DNA of 64,000 nt, taken from an uncultured bacterium (GTDB lineage: Bacteria; Hydrogenedentota; Hydrogenedentia; Hydrogenedentales; CAILVY01). Position numbers and translations under genes: made by a program. Shown here in pieces: positions 54,615-62,726 of the stretch (position 1 is its first letter; every line of letters starts with the position of its first letter). Under the pieces are notes generated by a model that worked only from the letters and a program-made list of their open reading frames with translations, had not been told where the DNA came from and did no database searches. Where the stretch lies: the NCBI GenBank assembly GCA_937951485.1, contig CALEDJ010000049.1, forward strand, positions 5,246 through 69,245, written 5' to 3'.

Positions 54615-55334
54615 ATGATGAAACCCATCAAGACAGTCTGTGTTGTCTCCGACCTCCATATGTTCTGCCGCCGCTCCCAGTGGCGGGATGTCATTGACAT
54701 GATCCGGAAGGCGGCGGCGGGCGTTGATCTGTTTGTGTTCAACGGCGACACCTTCGATTTCAAGTGGACCATGCTGCGCAGCGTCGAGGAGACGGTGGAG
54801 CAGGCGGTCGCGTTTCTGCGGGAATTGGCGACCTCGTGTCCCCATACCCGGATTCACGTGAACCTCGGCAACCACGACCACGTGCAGGCGTTCATCGAGG
54901 CGCTCGATGCCCTGACCCGCGAAACGCCCAATCTCACCTGGCATCCCTATTACCTGCGCGTGGGCAACACCATGTTCCTGCACGGCGATGTGGCGCAGCG
55001 CAAGATGCGTCACCATCAACTGGAGCGGTACCGCGCCGGCTGGCTTCACCACAGAAAACAGGGCCAATGGAAAAACCGCGTCTATGACGCCCTGCTCGAA
55101 GCGGGCGCGCATGTCACCGTGTCGCGCCTGGCCTTTCCCCGGCGGCGCACCGCGCGCCTGCTCGCAGCCTACCTCAAGGACATCGGCCACGGCCCGCATA
55201 ACGGCGTGGAGCAAGTCTGCTTCGGGCACACGCACGTCCGCATGAGCGCCTACGAATACCGCGGTCTCACCTTCCACAACGGCGGCGCCCCGTTCCGCGG
55301 CATGGACTTCCACCTCATCCATGTCGAAGTCTGA
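54615..55334 (+). CDS. Metallophosphoesterase (LpxH/calcineurin-like)
   Basis: A 239-residue calcineurin-like phosphoesterase. ATG 54615 (or 54618) is chosen because the metal-site motifs begin right after it; the longer frame has no resemblance to anything. The five motifs are complete: SDLHMF, FNGDTFDF, LGNHDH, FLHGDVAQ and CFGHTHVR. In length and motif spacing it resembles UDP-2,3-diacylglucosamine hydrolase-like enzymes and general metallophosphatases, with two metal ions in the site; the substrate is unknown. It stands alone, with an attenuator-like region and a tagged-protein gene downstream. Confidence 0.85.
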   Translation: MMKPIKTVCVVSDLHMFCRRSQWRDVIDMIRKAAAGVDLFVFNGDTFDFKWTMLRSVEETVEQAVAFLRELATSCPHTRIHVNLGNHDHVQAFIEALDALTRETPNLTWHPYYLRVGNTMFLHGDVAQRKMRHHQLERYRAGWLHHRKQGQWKNRVYDALLEAGAHVTVSRLAFPRRRTARLLAAYLKDIGHGPHNGVEQVCFGHTHVRMSAYEYRGLTFHNGGAPFRGMDFHLIHVEV

Positions 55335-55407
55335 TCCGCTGCCTCCACTCCCGACCGCCCCCCGCCACACCCTGTTCGGACCACGCCCTCCAACCCATCC
55401 ACAGCGA

Positions 55408-55456
55408 TGCCTTTGTCCGACCTTTCCGACTGGTCCGACCTGTCCGATTCGTCCGA
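55408..55456. repeat. 9-bp tandem repeat array, third copy
   Basis: Units of the GTCCGACTG type: GTCCGACCT, TTCCGACTG, GTCCGACCT, GTCCGATTC, GTCCGACC. Same family and orientation as 7078-7125, 48 kb away. Confidence 0.7.
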
Positions 55457-55553
55457 CCCCGCAACGCGCGACCTAAACCGGTTTTCTCTAAAAAAACGAC
55501 CAGACCAACATTTCTGGGAATAGGGTCGAGATATTCGTTGTTTTCTTACCATT

Positions 55554-55617
55554 AAGGCCCTTGGATGACTCCGAGTTCTCCCTCGGGGCGTGAGGGGCCT
55601 TTTCCGAGGGCGTCATC
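55554..55617 (+). promoter_or_regulatory. Attenuator-like leader with two mutually exclusive folds
   Basis: Fold A: AAGGCCC (55554-55560) with GGGCCTT (55595-55601) outside CTCCGAG/CTCGGGG (55569-55575 with 55582-55588), ending in TTTT, a terminator shape. Fold B: GATGAC (55564-55569) with GTCATC (55612-55617) outside CCCTCGG (55580-55586) with CCGAGGG (55604-55610). Each fold uses bases needed by the other. Confidence 0.5.
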
Positions 55618-55693
55618 ACAATGAGGGTAGTGGAATGACGGGGTCGCGAACGTTGATACCGCCGCAAGCAGCCGGAGAGAAGGAGTGTGCAAA

Positions 55694-58600
55694 ATGATAT
55701 GGAACCTGAATTTTTGCGAAGGTGCGCATGTGGGTATGGGCCGACAATTATGTGCCGTGTTGTTGTCGTTGCTCTTAGCGTCCACGGGCGGCTGGGCGGG
55801 CGAAGGGGGCGACGGCGATGAAGACTGTGGCGGCGGCGTTGCGGTGCGGGGCCAGTTCAAGGCTAAGCATCGGCACCCGCAGGGACTGGCGGCCAGTGAT
55901 CTCCATTTCTACATGTATCAGAATGATCGGCCTGGGGTGGAGGTCATCGGGGCCAAGGCCAGTTGCGATAATTTCGGGTCCGTAGGGGTGGGCATGGACT
56001 CCGACAACGGCCGCAACCGGGGTCCGGGCGAAGGCCCGCCTTATCATGGCGCAAACGTCAACATGGAAGGCGGTTCGGTCGCTAACGGCGAGACGGTTAC
56101 GATCAATGTCACGCTGTGCATGAACGAGCGCAACATCTTGAAAATCAAGGATTTCCAATGGACCTACGACGATCAGGGGCAGCCGCCCCAGCCCCGACCC
56201 GGACGCGGCGGCTGGCGCATTCACCGGCCTTTCCCAGGCGGCGACGGCGGGGAAACCGATAATCCCAGTGGCGGAGGGCGCGGCGCGCAGGAAGGCAATG
56301 GCGGCGGCGATGGCAACTTCGTGCATTTTGTCTGCCTGGAAAATGACGACCCGACGTTGTGCATGCGGGTACGGGAACTGAAACTGCTGGCCTCGGACCA
56401 GACCTATCCCGATATCGGCGCGATTGACTGGGATGCCATTCAGCCGGTGCGGGATGTCAAGGGCCGGCCGCCAGTCATCATTCCCCCCGGTGAATCCTGG
56501 TGCTACCCGTTCTATACCACCGGCTCCTACCTTGGCGGCCACATCTACGTAAAGTATGACGCGGTATGGGAGCCGTGCGGCAAGGCGACCGGAGCAACTG
56601 GCGAAAAGGACGAAGAAGAAGACCCGGACATGATTTCCATCGGCGATCACCCCGTGGATGATCTCAGCCATGACACGGACGGCGACGGCTTGTGGGATTC
56701 CTGGGAGGAAGTCTATGGCCTGGACCCCGAAGATGACGGCACGGTGAATGTCACCAACGGGCCTCTGGGCGATCCCGACAACGATGGATTCGATAACCTG
56801 ATCGAACAGTCGGCGCTCAGCGATCCCATGGATCCATCCGATCCCGAGGGCATTCGGGAAGGGTATGATTTTTACCGTCTGGAAGGAACGGTCGTCACGA
56901 TGTTGCCGCCCCTGCCCCCGGACTTCTTCGGGCCAGGTTCAGACCCGTTTATCATTCCCGTGTCTTTTGCAGGCACCCCCGTGCCGCTGACTGCAATCCC
57001 GCCCTGTTCGGAAGGCGTCGGCGCGCCGCACGTGATAATCCATCGCCAGCAGTCCGTGCCGCTGGATGAACTGCTGGCCTTCGGGGTAACGCCCATCGAG
57101 ATCACCGCCTGCGCCATGCGGAGCACCGAACCCATTCAGGTCACCTATGAAGGCGGAGGCATGCGGTTTTTCGATGTGTTTTACAGTGTTTCCCCGGATT
57201 TTCCGCAGGATGGGCTGTTGGCATTCGAACGCACGCACGGCAATGGCGGACTCCTCAATTTCAGCATTCTGTTCAGTCCGAGACTTGAGTTCGTCGATCT
57301 GGAAGACCCCGCCAATGTCTTTGTTCTGGACGGATTTACAATGGATTTCATCGAAATTCTACAAGCGGCGAATGTTCCCTGGGAATTTGTTTCGCCCCGC
57401 TATATCTGCACCCCGTGTGCCCCGGACTTTCATCCGGGGATCCAAATGAATGGATCACTGACGCCGATTCCGGTGATCGGAATGCAAGCCCCCTATCTCT
57501 TCGCGCCCGAATGCGACCTGGCGACCTTTCAGCCCGGAGATGTCATGCCGGGCGTTGACCTGCTTTCGTCGCGACCACTGTCAGAAATCCGCTTCGGTAC
57601 ACATATCCCGCCCATTCCGGAGGATTTTTTCCATCCGGGTTCTGAACCATTTATCCCGTGGCCGTGGATTCAGTTGACCGGAGCAGGGCCCGTGAGCATC
57701 GAAGAATGCACCACCGAAACGGGCGATGCGGCGGCGGTGGTCCATCGGCGCGACCCGGCGGCGGTGGCTATCGAAGGCAGCAGCGCCACCATCCCCATCG
57801 AACTCGTGGAACTTTCACTGGTCAGCGTGACGCCTATCCGGGTGCTGGATTCCTTCTTCGACGTGTTTTTCAAGGTATCACCGGACGCCCCTTGCACCGG
57901 CACAATGACCATCACACGGACCCATCCACACGGCGGCACATTTGATGCAACGCTGTTTCTGCAGCCGGAGTTTGTTTTTGTGGAGGTCGGCAATCCCTCG
58001 AACACCCGGATATTGTTTAATCCCCGCAAATATTCTTTGCGCCTGGAATGCTCCAATATTCCCTGGAGCGATGATCCTTCCCCCCTGGGGTGGCCGCCTT
58101 GCGCCTCCAATTTCGTTCCCGGTATGGATGACCTGGGCCGCGTGCCCATTCCACTGGACAGCGTGCCATCCACCTTGACCTTTGTCGCTTCAGACCTCAT
58201 CGGCGGCGAGGGCGAGGGTGAAGGTGAAGGCGAGGGCGAGGGCGAAGGCGAAGGTGAAGGCGAAGGCGAAGGTGAAGGGGAAGGTGAGGGTGAAGGCGAG
58301 GGCGAAGGCGAGGGCGAAGGTGAAGGGGAAGGTGAAGGCGAGGGCGAGGGAGAACTGCTGTGCGAAGTCACCTTGACAGGCGCCTTGGAAGTGCCGCCCA
58401 ATCCCAGCACTGCCACCGGCGTGGCGTCGTTTGTTCGGACCGCACCGGATGAAGTGGTGCTCACGGTGATACATGACGTGAGCAGCCCAATAGGCGCCCA
58501 TATCCACATGGGCGCACCCGGCGTGAACGGCCCAATTGTCATCGGTCTGGGAGGCGGCATAAGTCCTATCGTCTTCACCATGACTCTGGCCGAATACAAC

Positions 58601-59122
58601 GTTGTCACCGCCTACGGGCATTACATCAATGTGCATAGCGGCGCATATCCCGGCGGCGAAATCCGCGCGGATTTGAATTGCCCGGCAGCAGAAGGCGAAG
58701 GCGAGGGTGAGGGCGAAGGTGAGGGTGAAGGCGAGGGTGAAGGCGAGGGTGAAGGCGAGGGCGAAGGCGAGGGTGAGGGTGAAGGCGAAGGCGAAGGCGA
58801 ATTCCACAACGCGGACCAGAACGGCGACAATCGGATCAGCCTGTCAGAACTGCTGCGGGTAATCCAGTTCTACAACAGCGGCGGCTACCACTGCGCAAGC
58901 CCGCCCGAGAGCACCGAAGACGGCTATATGCCCGGAGCGAATCCGGCGCAACAGGACTGCACGCCCCACGCCTCGGACTATAACCCCCGGAACTGGGTGA
59001 TCAGCCTCTCAGAACTCTTGCGCGTGATCCAGTTCTACAATTCGGGCGGCTATTTCTATTGCCCGGATGCCGACCCGCCGACGGAGGACGGCTTCTGCCC
59101 TGGCCCGCCGCCGGGCAGATAG
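55694..59122 (+). CDS. Large secreted CHRD-domain protein with Gly-Glu linkers and dockerin-like tag
   Basis: A 1142-residue secreted protein. ATG 55694 is chosen for its GAAGGAG site; the signal peptide proper (MGRQLCAVLLSLLLASTGGW) begins 14 codons in. After a glycine-rich N-terminal domain (about 30-300) comes a thrombospondin-type-3-like calcium-binding stretch (DTDGDGLWDSWEEVYGL, then DPDNDGFDNLIE). Two long homologous domains follow (about 395-600 and 635-830), each containing FFDVFYSVSPD/FFDVFFKVSPD and HGNGG/HPHGG; they match nothing I know. A Gly-Glu linker leads to a CHRD domain (VTLTGALEVPPNPSTATGVA, HIHMGAPGVNGPIV), then a second linker and two dockerin-like repeats. No catalytic residues are evident; an adhesive or matrix protein is plausible. 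Confidence 0.82.
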   Translation: MIWNLNFCEGAHVGMGRQLCAVLLSLLLASTGGWAGEGGDGDEDCGGGVAVRGQFKAKHRHPQGLAASDLHFYMYQNDRPGVEVIGAKASCDNFGSVGVGMDSDNGRNRGPGEGPPYHGANVNMEGGSVANGETVTINVTLCMNERNILKIKDFQWTYDDQGQPPQPRPGRGGWRIHRPFPGGDGGETDNPSGGGRGAQEGNGGGDGNFVHFVCLENDDPTLCMRVRELKLLASDQTYPDIGAIDWDAIQPVRDVKGRPPVIIPPGESWCYPFYTTGSYLGGHIYVKYDAVWEPCGKATGATGEKDEEEDPDMISIGDHPVDDLSHDTDGDGLWDSWEEVYGLDPEDDGTVNVTNGPLGDPDNDGFDNLIEQSALSDPMDPSDPEGIREGYDFYRLEGTVVTMLPPLPPDFFGPGSDPFIIPVSFAGTPVPLTAIPPCSEGVGAPHVIIHRQQSVPLDELLAFGVTPIEITACAMRSTEPIQVTYEGGGMRFFDVFYSVSPDFPQDGLLAFERTHGNGGLLNFSILFSPRLEFVDLEDPANVFVLDGFTMDFIEILQAANVPWEFVSPRYICTPCAPDFHPGIQMNGSLTPIPVIGMQAPYLFAPECDLATFQPGDVMPGVDLLSSRPLSEIRFGTHIPPIPEDFFHPGSEPFIPWPWIQLTGAGPVSIEECTTETGDAAAVVHRRDPAAVAIEGSSATIPIELVELSLVSVTPIRVLDSFFDVFFKVSPDAPCTGTMTITRTHPHGGTFDATLFLQPEFVFVEVGNPSNTRILFNPRKYSLRLECSNIPWSDDPSPLGWPPCASNFVPGMDDLGRVPIPLDSVPSTLTFVASDLIGGEGEGEGEGEGEGEGEGEGEGEGEGEGEGEGEGEGEGEGEGEGEGEGEGELLCEVTLTGALEVPPNPSTATGVASFVRTAPDEVVLTVIHDVSSPIGAHIHMGAPGVNGPIVIGLGGGISPIVFTMTLAEYNVVTAYGHYINVHSGAYPGGEIRADLNCPAAEGEGEGEGEGEGEGEGEGEGEGEGEGEGEGEGEGEGEFHNADQNGDNRISLSELLRVIQFYNSGGYHCASPPESTEDGYMPGANPAQQDCTPHASDYNPRNWVISLSELLRVIQFYNSGGYFYCPDADPPTEDGFCPGPPPGR
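58208..58354 (+). repeat. Gly-Glu coding repeat between unknown domain and CHRD
   Basis: About 147 bases of (GAR GGN)n coding for an alternating Glu-Gly linker; codons are mixed, as in the SGNH hydrolase linkers. Confidence 0.95.
58691..58801 (+). repeat. Gly-Glu coding repeat before dockerin-like tag
   Basis: About 111 bases of (GAR GGN)n directly before the tag, shorter than the 264-base linker at the same place in the SGNH hydrolase, so linker length varies between carriers. Confidence 0.95.
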
Positions 59123-59150
59123 CCGCCGCGCAATCTTTTTCGCACTTGAG

Positions 59151-59181
59151 GGCCGGCAACGCCGATAAGACGTTGCCGGCC
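59151..59181. terminator. Strong hairpin between convergent genes
   Basis: GGCCGGCAACG, nine-base loop, CGTTGCCGGCC: an 11-bp perfect stem between the converging tagged-protein and SDR genes. The T-run after it is weak (ATCGCTTTGTTG). Likely a bidirectional terminator. Confidence 0.65.
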
Positions 59182-59250
59182 ATCGCTTTGTTGTAAATAC
59201 CGCCGCACGTCGCCTTTCAGGACCGGGATGTCCGGCCTGTCAGGTCTTCC

Positions 59251-60009
59251 TCACGTTGAAGCGCCGCCGTCACAGGTAATGACCGCGCCGTTGACGTAGC
59301 CCGCCGCGTCGGACGCCAGAAACACGGCTGCGCCGACGATCTCCTCGGGTTGGGCATGGCGGCCCATGGGCGTACGCTGGATGTAGTGGTCGTGGATTTC
59401 CGGCGTGTTGATCAGCACCTGGGCGAAGCGTGTTTCCGTCAGGCCGGGGCAGATGCAGTTGCAGCGGACATTTGAGCCGCCCAGTTCCCTGGCGATCACC
59501 TTCGTCAGCATGATCACCGCCGCCTTGGTCATGGAATAGACGCCCATCATGGGCGAGGGGCTTAATCCTTCAATGGAGGCGATGTTGATGATGGCGCCGC
59601 CCTGCTGTTCCACCATCATCCGCGCCGCCCGCTGCGCCATCAGAAAATAGCCCTTGCAGTTCACCTCGAAGGTCTTGTCGAAGGCCTCTTCCGTCGCCAT
59701 GATGAACGGCCCGAAATACGGGTTGGTCGCGGCATTGTTCACGAGGATGTCCAGGCGGCCGCACTCGGATTGGATGCGCGCAAACAGGGCATCCACCTGA
59801 TCCGCCTTGCCCGCATGGCACGCCACGCCGAAGGCCCTGCCGCCCGCAGCGGTGATGGCCGCCGCCACCGCGTCCACGTTTTCCCGTTTCCTCGACGCCA
59901 CCGCCACCGTCGCGCCGCGCGCCGCAAAGGCCCGCGCAACGGCCTCGCCGATGCCCCGGCTCCCCCCGTTGACGAGCGCGACTTTCCCTTCCAGACTGAA
60001 ATCCGGCAT
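59251..60009 (-). CDS. Short-chain dehydrogenase/reductase (SDR)
   Basis: A 252-residue classical SDR. ATG 60009 is chosen with GGAGAGG upstream; the longer frame has no family resemblance. Coenzyme site: KVALVNGGSRGIGEAVA (GxxxGxG), with ASRKRENVDAV suggesting NADP preference from the Arg-Lys. Further motifs: LDILVNNAATNPYFGP and the catalytic YSMTK with upstream Ser in NIASIEGLSPSP; CPGLTETRFA follows. It resembles 3-oxoacyl-ACP reductase-like or DHRS4-like enzymes; the substrate is not determined. It is a single gene, divergent from nothing close by and convergent with the tagged-protein gene. Confidence 0.9.
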   Translation of the reverse strand: MPDFSLEGKVALVNGGSRGIGEAVARAFAARGATVAVASRKRENVDAVAAAITAAGGRAFGVACHAGKADQVDALFARIQSECGRLDILVNNAATNPYFGPFIMATEEAFDKTFEVNCKGYFLMAQRAARMMVEQQGGAIINIASIEGLSPSPMMGVYSMTKAAVIMLTKVIARELGGSNVRCNCICPGLTETRFAQVLINTPEIHDHYIQRTPMGRHAQPEEIVGAAVFLASDAAGYVNGAVITCDGGAST

Positions 60010-60214
60010 GCCTGCCTCTCCTTCCACGCGCGGTGATTGCGCCGCGCCGCGATATGGTTCGCCAATGCAAGGAAAAATGTATCCCCCCGCAAACCGTGAA
60101 TCAAGCGCGGGCAATCAAATTCCCGTGCACCATACACAACGGGCGCAAAGACACCCGCCAGTGCGCGACAAGTCCGCCATGGGCGGCTCCGGTCAGCATG
60201 GGGATAAGCAATAT

Positions 60215-60247
60215 GCCCTCTCCGGCGGCATATCCGCTGGAGAGGGC
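60215..60247 (-). terminator. Hairpin after RRM gene
   Basis: GCCCTCTCC (60215-60223) pairs with GGAGAGGGC (60239-60247), with an inner GCGG/CCGC. It lies just beyond the stop of the minus-strand RNA-binding protein gene; the T-rich stretch after it (ATATTGCTTAT) is modest. Confidence 0.65.
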
Positions 60248-60259
60248 GTCAAGCGGCAA

Positions 60260-60556
60260 TCAATAGGAAGAACGGCGCGGCGACCGGCGATCGCGGCCTC
60301 CCCGATCCCCTTCTTCCCGCGGGCGCGCTTCGTTGACCCGCAGATTACGGCCGCCGACCAGGGCGCCTTCAAGCCCTTGGATGGCAGCGCGCGCTTCGTC
60401 GTCATTGGGCATTTCGACGAAGCCAAAACCCCGCGGCCGGTTCGACTCGCGATCCATGATGATGCGGGCGGAACTGACCTCGCCGTACCGCTCAAACGCT
60501 TCGCGCAGTTCGGCTTCCGTGGTCTTGAAAGACATGTTTCCAACAAAGATGTTCAT
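60260..60556 (-). CDS. RRM-domain RNA-binding protein
   Basis: A 98-residue protein made of one RNA recognition motif and a short basic, Arg-Gly-rich tail. RNP2 is NIFVGNMSF at the start and RNP1 is RGFGFVEM near residue 43, with aromatic residues placed to stack on RNA. The tail (EGDRGGRDRRSPRRSSY) is typical of the bacterial and cyanobacterial Rbp group, often cold-induced. The ATG at 60556 has AAAGGAGA upstream. A good promoter lies about 180 bases upstream, giving a long leader, which fits post-transcriptional control (inference). Confidence 0.93.
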   Translation of the reverse strand: MNIFVGNMSFKTTEAELREAFERYGEVSSARIIMDRESNRPRGFGFVEMPNDDEARAAIQGLEGALVGGRNLRVNEARPREEGDRGGRDRRSPRRSSY

Positions 60557-60734
60557 TACCGTGTTCTCCTTTCAGGTGGGGAGTCATTTTTCTCGCGCGG
60601 GCCATCGGATTGGGTCAGTTCAAGGCAGGAGAACACTGAAGGCAAGTCGGAACGGATCTCTGTAGCGCTGAAACGACGTGACGGCACACCGTGATAATGA
60701 ATCTCCACACCAAACCAAAACAGTTACAATCGGA

Positions 60735-60763
60735 AGCATAGCATTTTTTTACGGCTATGTCAA
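60735..60763 (-). promoter_or_regulatory. Sigma-70 promoter of RRM gene
   Basis: On the minus strand TTGACA (60763-60758), exactly 17 bases, TATGCT (60740-60735). The implied leader before the ATG at 60556 is about 170 nucleotides. Confidence 0.75.
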
Positions 60764-60807
60764 TTCTGTTGATAACGGGAACAGGGACAACAATAGCGTC
60801 TGCGCCC

Positions 60808-60905
60808 AGGCATTCGCGAAGTGATCTGTTTGCGTGCTCAAGAGCGCGAAATATTTGGGATTTTTGACGGGGCTGAAGTCCTGATCGCCCATTTCGCAAA
60901 TGCCT
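60808..60905. repeat. Dispersed element with terminal inverted repeats, copy 2
   Basis: Left end AGGCATTCGCGAA (60808-60820) and right end TTTCGCAAATGCCT (60892-60905), the latter identical to the right end of the element at 8762-8872. Interior about 70 bases, non-coding. Confidence 0.6.
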
Positions 60906-60921
60906 TGCGCGGTTGCGCTGT

Positions 60922-60950
60922 TTGCATTTCTTGTATGATTGCAGTAGAAT
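60922..60950 (+). promoter_or_regulatory. Candidate promoter of yicC-gmk-rpoZ-coaBC
   Basis: TTGCAT (60922-60927), 17 bases, TAGAAT (60945-60950). The -10 is good, the -35 weak. It begins 17 bases after the repeat element. Confidence 0.4.
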
Positions 60951-61000
60951 TCATTGTTTTCCTGCACGTTTTCAGGCATCCCACGTGTTTTGAGGACCTC

Positions 61001-61879
61001 ATGGCGCACAGCATGACAGGATTCGGCCGGGCGACAGGCGCACTGGACGGCGAACGGGTGAGTGTTGAATTGAGCGGCGTGAACCACCGCTATTTTGAAT
61101 GCTCCTTCCGGTTGCCGTTCGCGTGGACCGCGCTGGAGCCGGTGCTGCGTGAGACGCTGCGCGCGGGGATTTCGCGGGGAAAGATCAGCGTGAACGTGCG
61201 CCGGCAGCAGGGCTTGGCGGGCCGCCGGACGGTGGTGTTTGATCCGGAGGCGGCGCGGGGATACCTGGAAGCGTCGCGGCAACTGGCGGCGATCATGCAC
61301 ACCGGCGAGGCGCTGTCGCTGAATACGCTGGCCGGGCTGGAAGGCGTCTTTTGCCAGGAGGAGGAGGAGGAGGACCTGGAGCATGTGCGGGAAGGGCTGA
61401 CGCCGATCTTGTGCGCTGCGCTGGACCAGTACAACGCCATGCGGGCGGTGGAGGGCGCGGCGCTCGCGCGCGACGTGGCGGAGCGGATTGCGCGCATGCG
61501 CGCGGCGCTGGAGGCGATTGCGGCGCGGCTGCCGGAGTTGTCGGCGGCCTACGAGGCGCGGCTGCGCGGGCGGCTGGCGGCATTGAACGCGGAGGCGGGC
61601 ATGCGCGAGGACCGGCTCGCCGTGGAATTGGCGCTGATGGCCGACAAAAGCGACATCCACGAAGAGGTGGTGCGCCTGAAGGCGCATTTTGAACACGTTT
61701 CGGCGTTGCTCGAATCAGACGAGCCGATTGGCCGCGAGTTGAATTTCCTGGCGCAGGAAATCCAGCGCGAGGCGACGACGCTGGCGTCCAAACTGCGGGA
61801 TATCGGCGTGGCGCGGGAAGCGATGAAGATTAAACTGGAGTTGGAAAAAATGCGCGAACAGGCGCAGAATATAGAGTGA
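61001..61879 (+). CDS. yicC: YicC-family endoribonuclease
   Basis: A 292-residue protein of the YicC/RmuC-like endoribonuclease family (YicC and YloC act on RNA). ATG 61001 has GAGG upstream and gives the signature opening AHSMTGFGRAT. NHRYFECSFRLP, ISRGKISVNVRR and the C-terminal DUF1732-type end (GRELNFLAQEIQREATTLAS, then KLELEKMREQAQNIE) are all present, and the length is that of the family. Position directly before gmk is typical. The stop overlaps the start of the next gene. Confidence 0.93.
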   Translation: MAHSMTGFGRATGALDGERVSVELSGVNHRYFECSFRLPFAWTALEPVLRETLRAGISRGKISVNVRRQQGLAGRRTVVFDPEAARGYLEASRQLAAIMHTGEALSLNTLAGLEGVFCQEEEEEDLEHVREGLTPILCAALDQYNAMRAVEGAALARDVAERIARMRAALEAIAARLPELSAAYEARLRGRLAALNAEAGMREDRLAVELALMADKSDIHEEVVRLKAHFEHVSALLESDEPIGRELNFLAQEIQREATTLASKLRDIGVAREAMKIKLELEKMREQAQNIE

Positions 61880-62481
61880 TGTCCGCCCCGCCCGCCAGAG
61901 AATACTTTGCAGTGGTCATTGCCGCGCCGTCGGGCGCGGGCAAGCGGACGGTGCTGGAGCGGGTGCGCGCGCGGGAGTCGGAGATTGCCTGGGCGGTGTC
62001 CGCGACGACGCGCCCGCCGCGTCCGGGCGAGACGGAAGGCAAGGACTATTATTTCCTCTCTCGTGCGGCGTTTGAAGAAGGCGTCGCGGCGGGCCGCTTC
62101 GTCGAGTGGGCCGAGGTGCACGGGAATCTTTACGGTACGCTGAAGAGTGAAATTGACCGATGCCGCGAGACGGAAAAAGACGTGCTGCTGGAACTGGATG
62201 TGCAGGGTATGCGCAGTTTGCGGCGGCTCGGTCATGACGTGGTGGGCGTGTTTATCGTGCCGCCCTCGATGGAGGAACTGGAGCGGCGCCTGCGCGGTCG
62301 CGGCACGGACAGCGAGGACGTAATCGCCCTGCGCCTGCAGAATGCGCGCGCGGAAATGGCCGCGCGCGGCGAGTTTGATTATATTGTGGTGAATGATGTT
62401 GTGGATCGCGCGGCGGAGGACGTGATAGCCATTCTTCGGGCGGAACGGCTTCGCGCGCGGCGGCAACGATTGTCAGGATAA
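61879..62481 (+). CDS. gmk: Guanylate kinase
   Basis: A 200-residue guanylate kinase (GMP + ATP to GDP + ADP), needed for GTP supply. The ATG at 61879 overlaps the yicC stop (TGATG). The P-loop is APSGAGKRT, where the residue after Lys is Arg instead of the Ser of E. coli (GAGKSS). GMP-site and lid motifs are present: VSATTRPPRPGE, KDYYFLSRAAFEEGV, FVEWAEVHGNLYGT and LLELDVQGMRSLRR. The length is normal. The Arg in the P-loop is unusual but the surrounding protein looks functional. Confidence 0.95.
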   Translation: MSAPPAREYFAVVIAAPSGAGKRTVLERVRARESEIAWAVSATTRPPRPGETEGKDYYFLSRAAFEEGVAAGRFVEWAEVHGNLYGTLKSEIDRCRETEKDVLLELDVQGMRSLRRLGHDVVGVFIVPPSMEELERRLRGRGTDSEDVIALRLQNARAEMAARGEFDYIVVNDVVDRAAEDVIAILRAERLRARRQRLSG

Positions 62482-62493
62482 AGGAGACCCATA

Positions 62494-62721
62494 ATGCCGA
62501 CACCGTATTCCGTGGATGATTTCAAGGACAAGATTGACAGCCTTTACCGGCTGGTGATTGTGGCGGCACGCCGCGCCAACCAGATCGCAAAAAGCGAGGC
62601 ACAATCGTTCAGCATGGCCGGGCGGCTGCGCAAGAGCACCGTCGCCGCGCTGGAGGAAGTTCTGGCCGACAAGGTCGGATATTACACCGGCAAGGAAGAC
62701 GAGGAAGATTACCTGGAGTAG
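62494..62721 (+). CDS. rpoZ: RNA polymerase omega subunit
   Basis: A 75-residue omega subunit, which helps assemble and stabilise RNA polymerase. AAGGAG lies upstream of the ATG. The family core is visible as LVIVAARRANQIAK, with the following STVAALEEVLADKV helix and an acidic C-terminus (KEDEEDYLE). The position between gmk and coaBC is the standard bacterial order and supports the call for a short protein. Confidence 0.9.
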   Translation: MPTPYSVDDFKDKIDSLYRLVIVAARRANQIAKSEAQSFSMAGRLRKSTVAALEEVLADKVGYYTGKEDEEDYLE

Positions 62722-62726
62722 CGGCG

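Larger units (their letters stand above)
55335..55693. other. Intergenic region with 9-bp repeats and structured leader
   Basis: About 360 bases. It contains a third 9-bp repeat array (55408-55456) and, from 55554 to 55617, a segment that can form two mutually exclusive hairpin sets before the tagged-protein gene. Confidence 0.65.
60557..61000. other. Divergent regulatory region, RRM / yicC
   Basis: About 440 bases. It holds the RRM leader (to about 60728), its promoter (60735-60763), a repeat element with inverted ends (60808-60905) and a candidate promoter for yicC (60922-60950). Confidence 0.7.
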
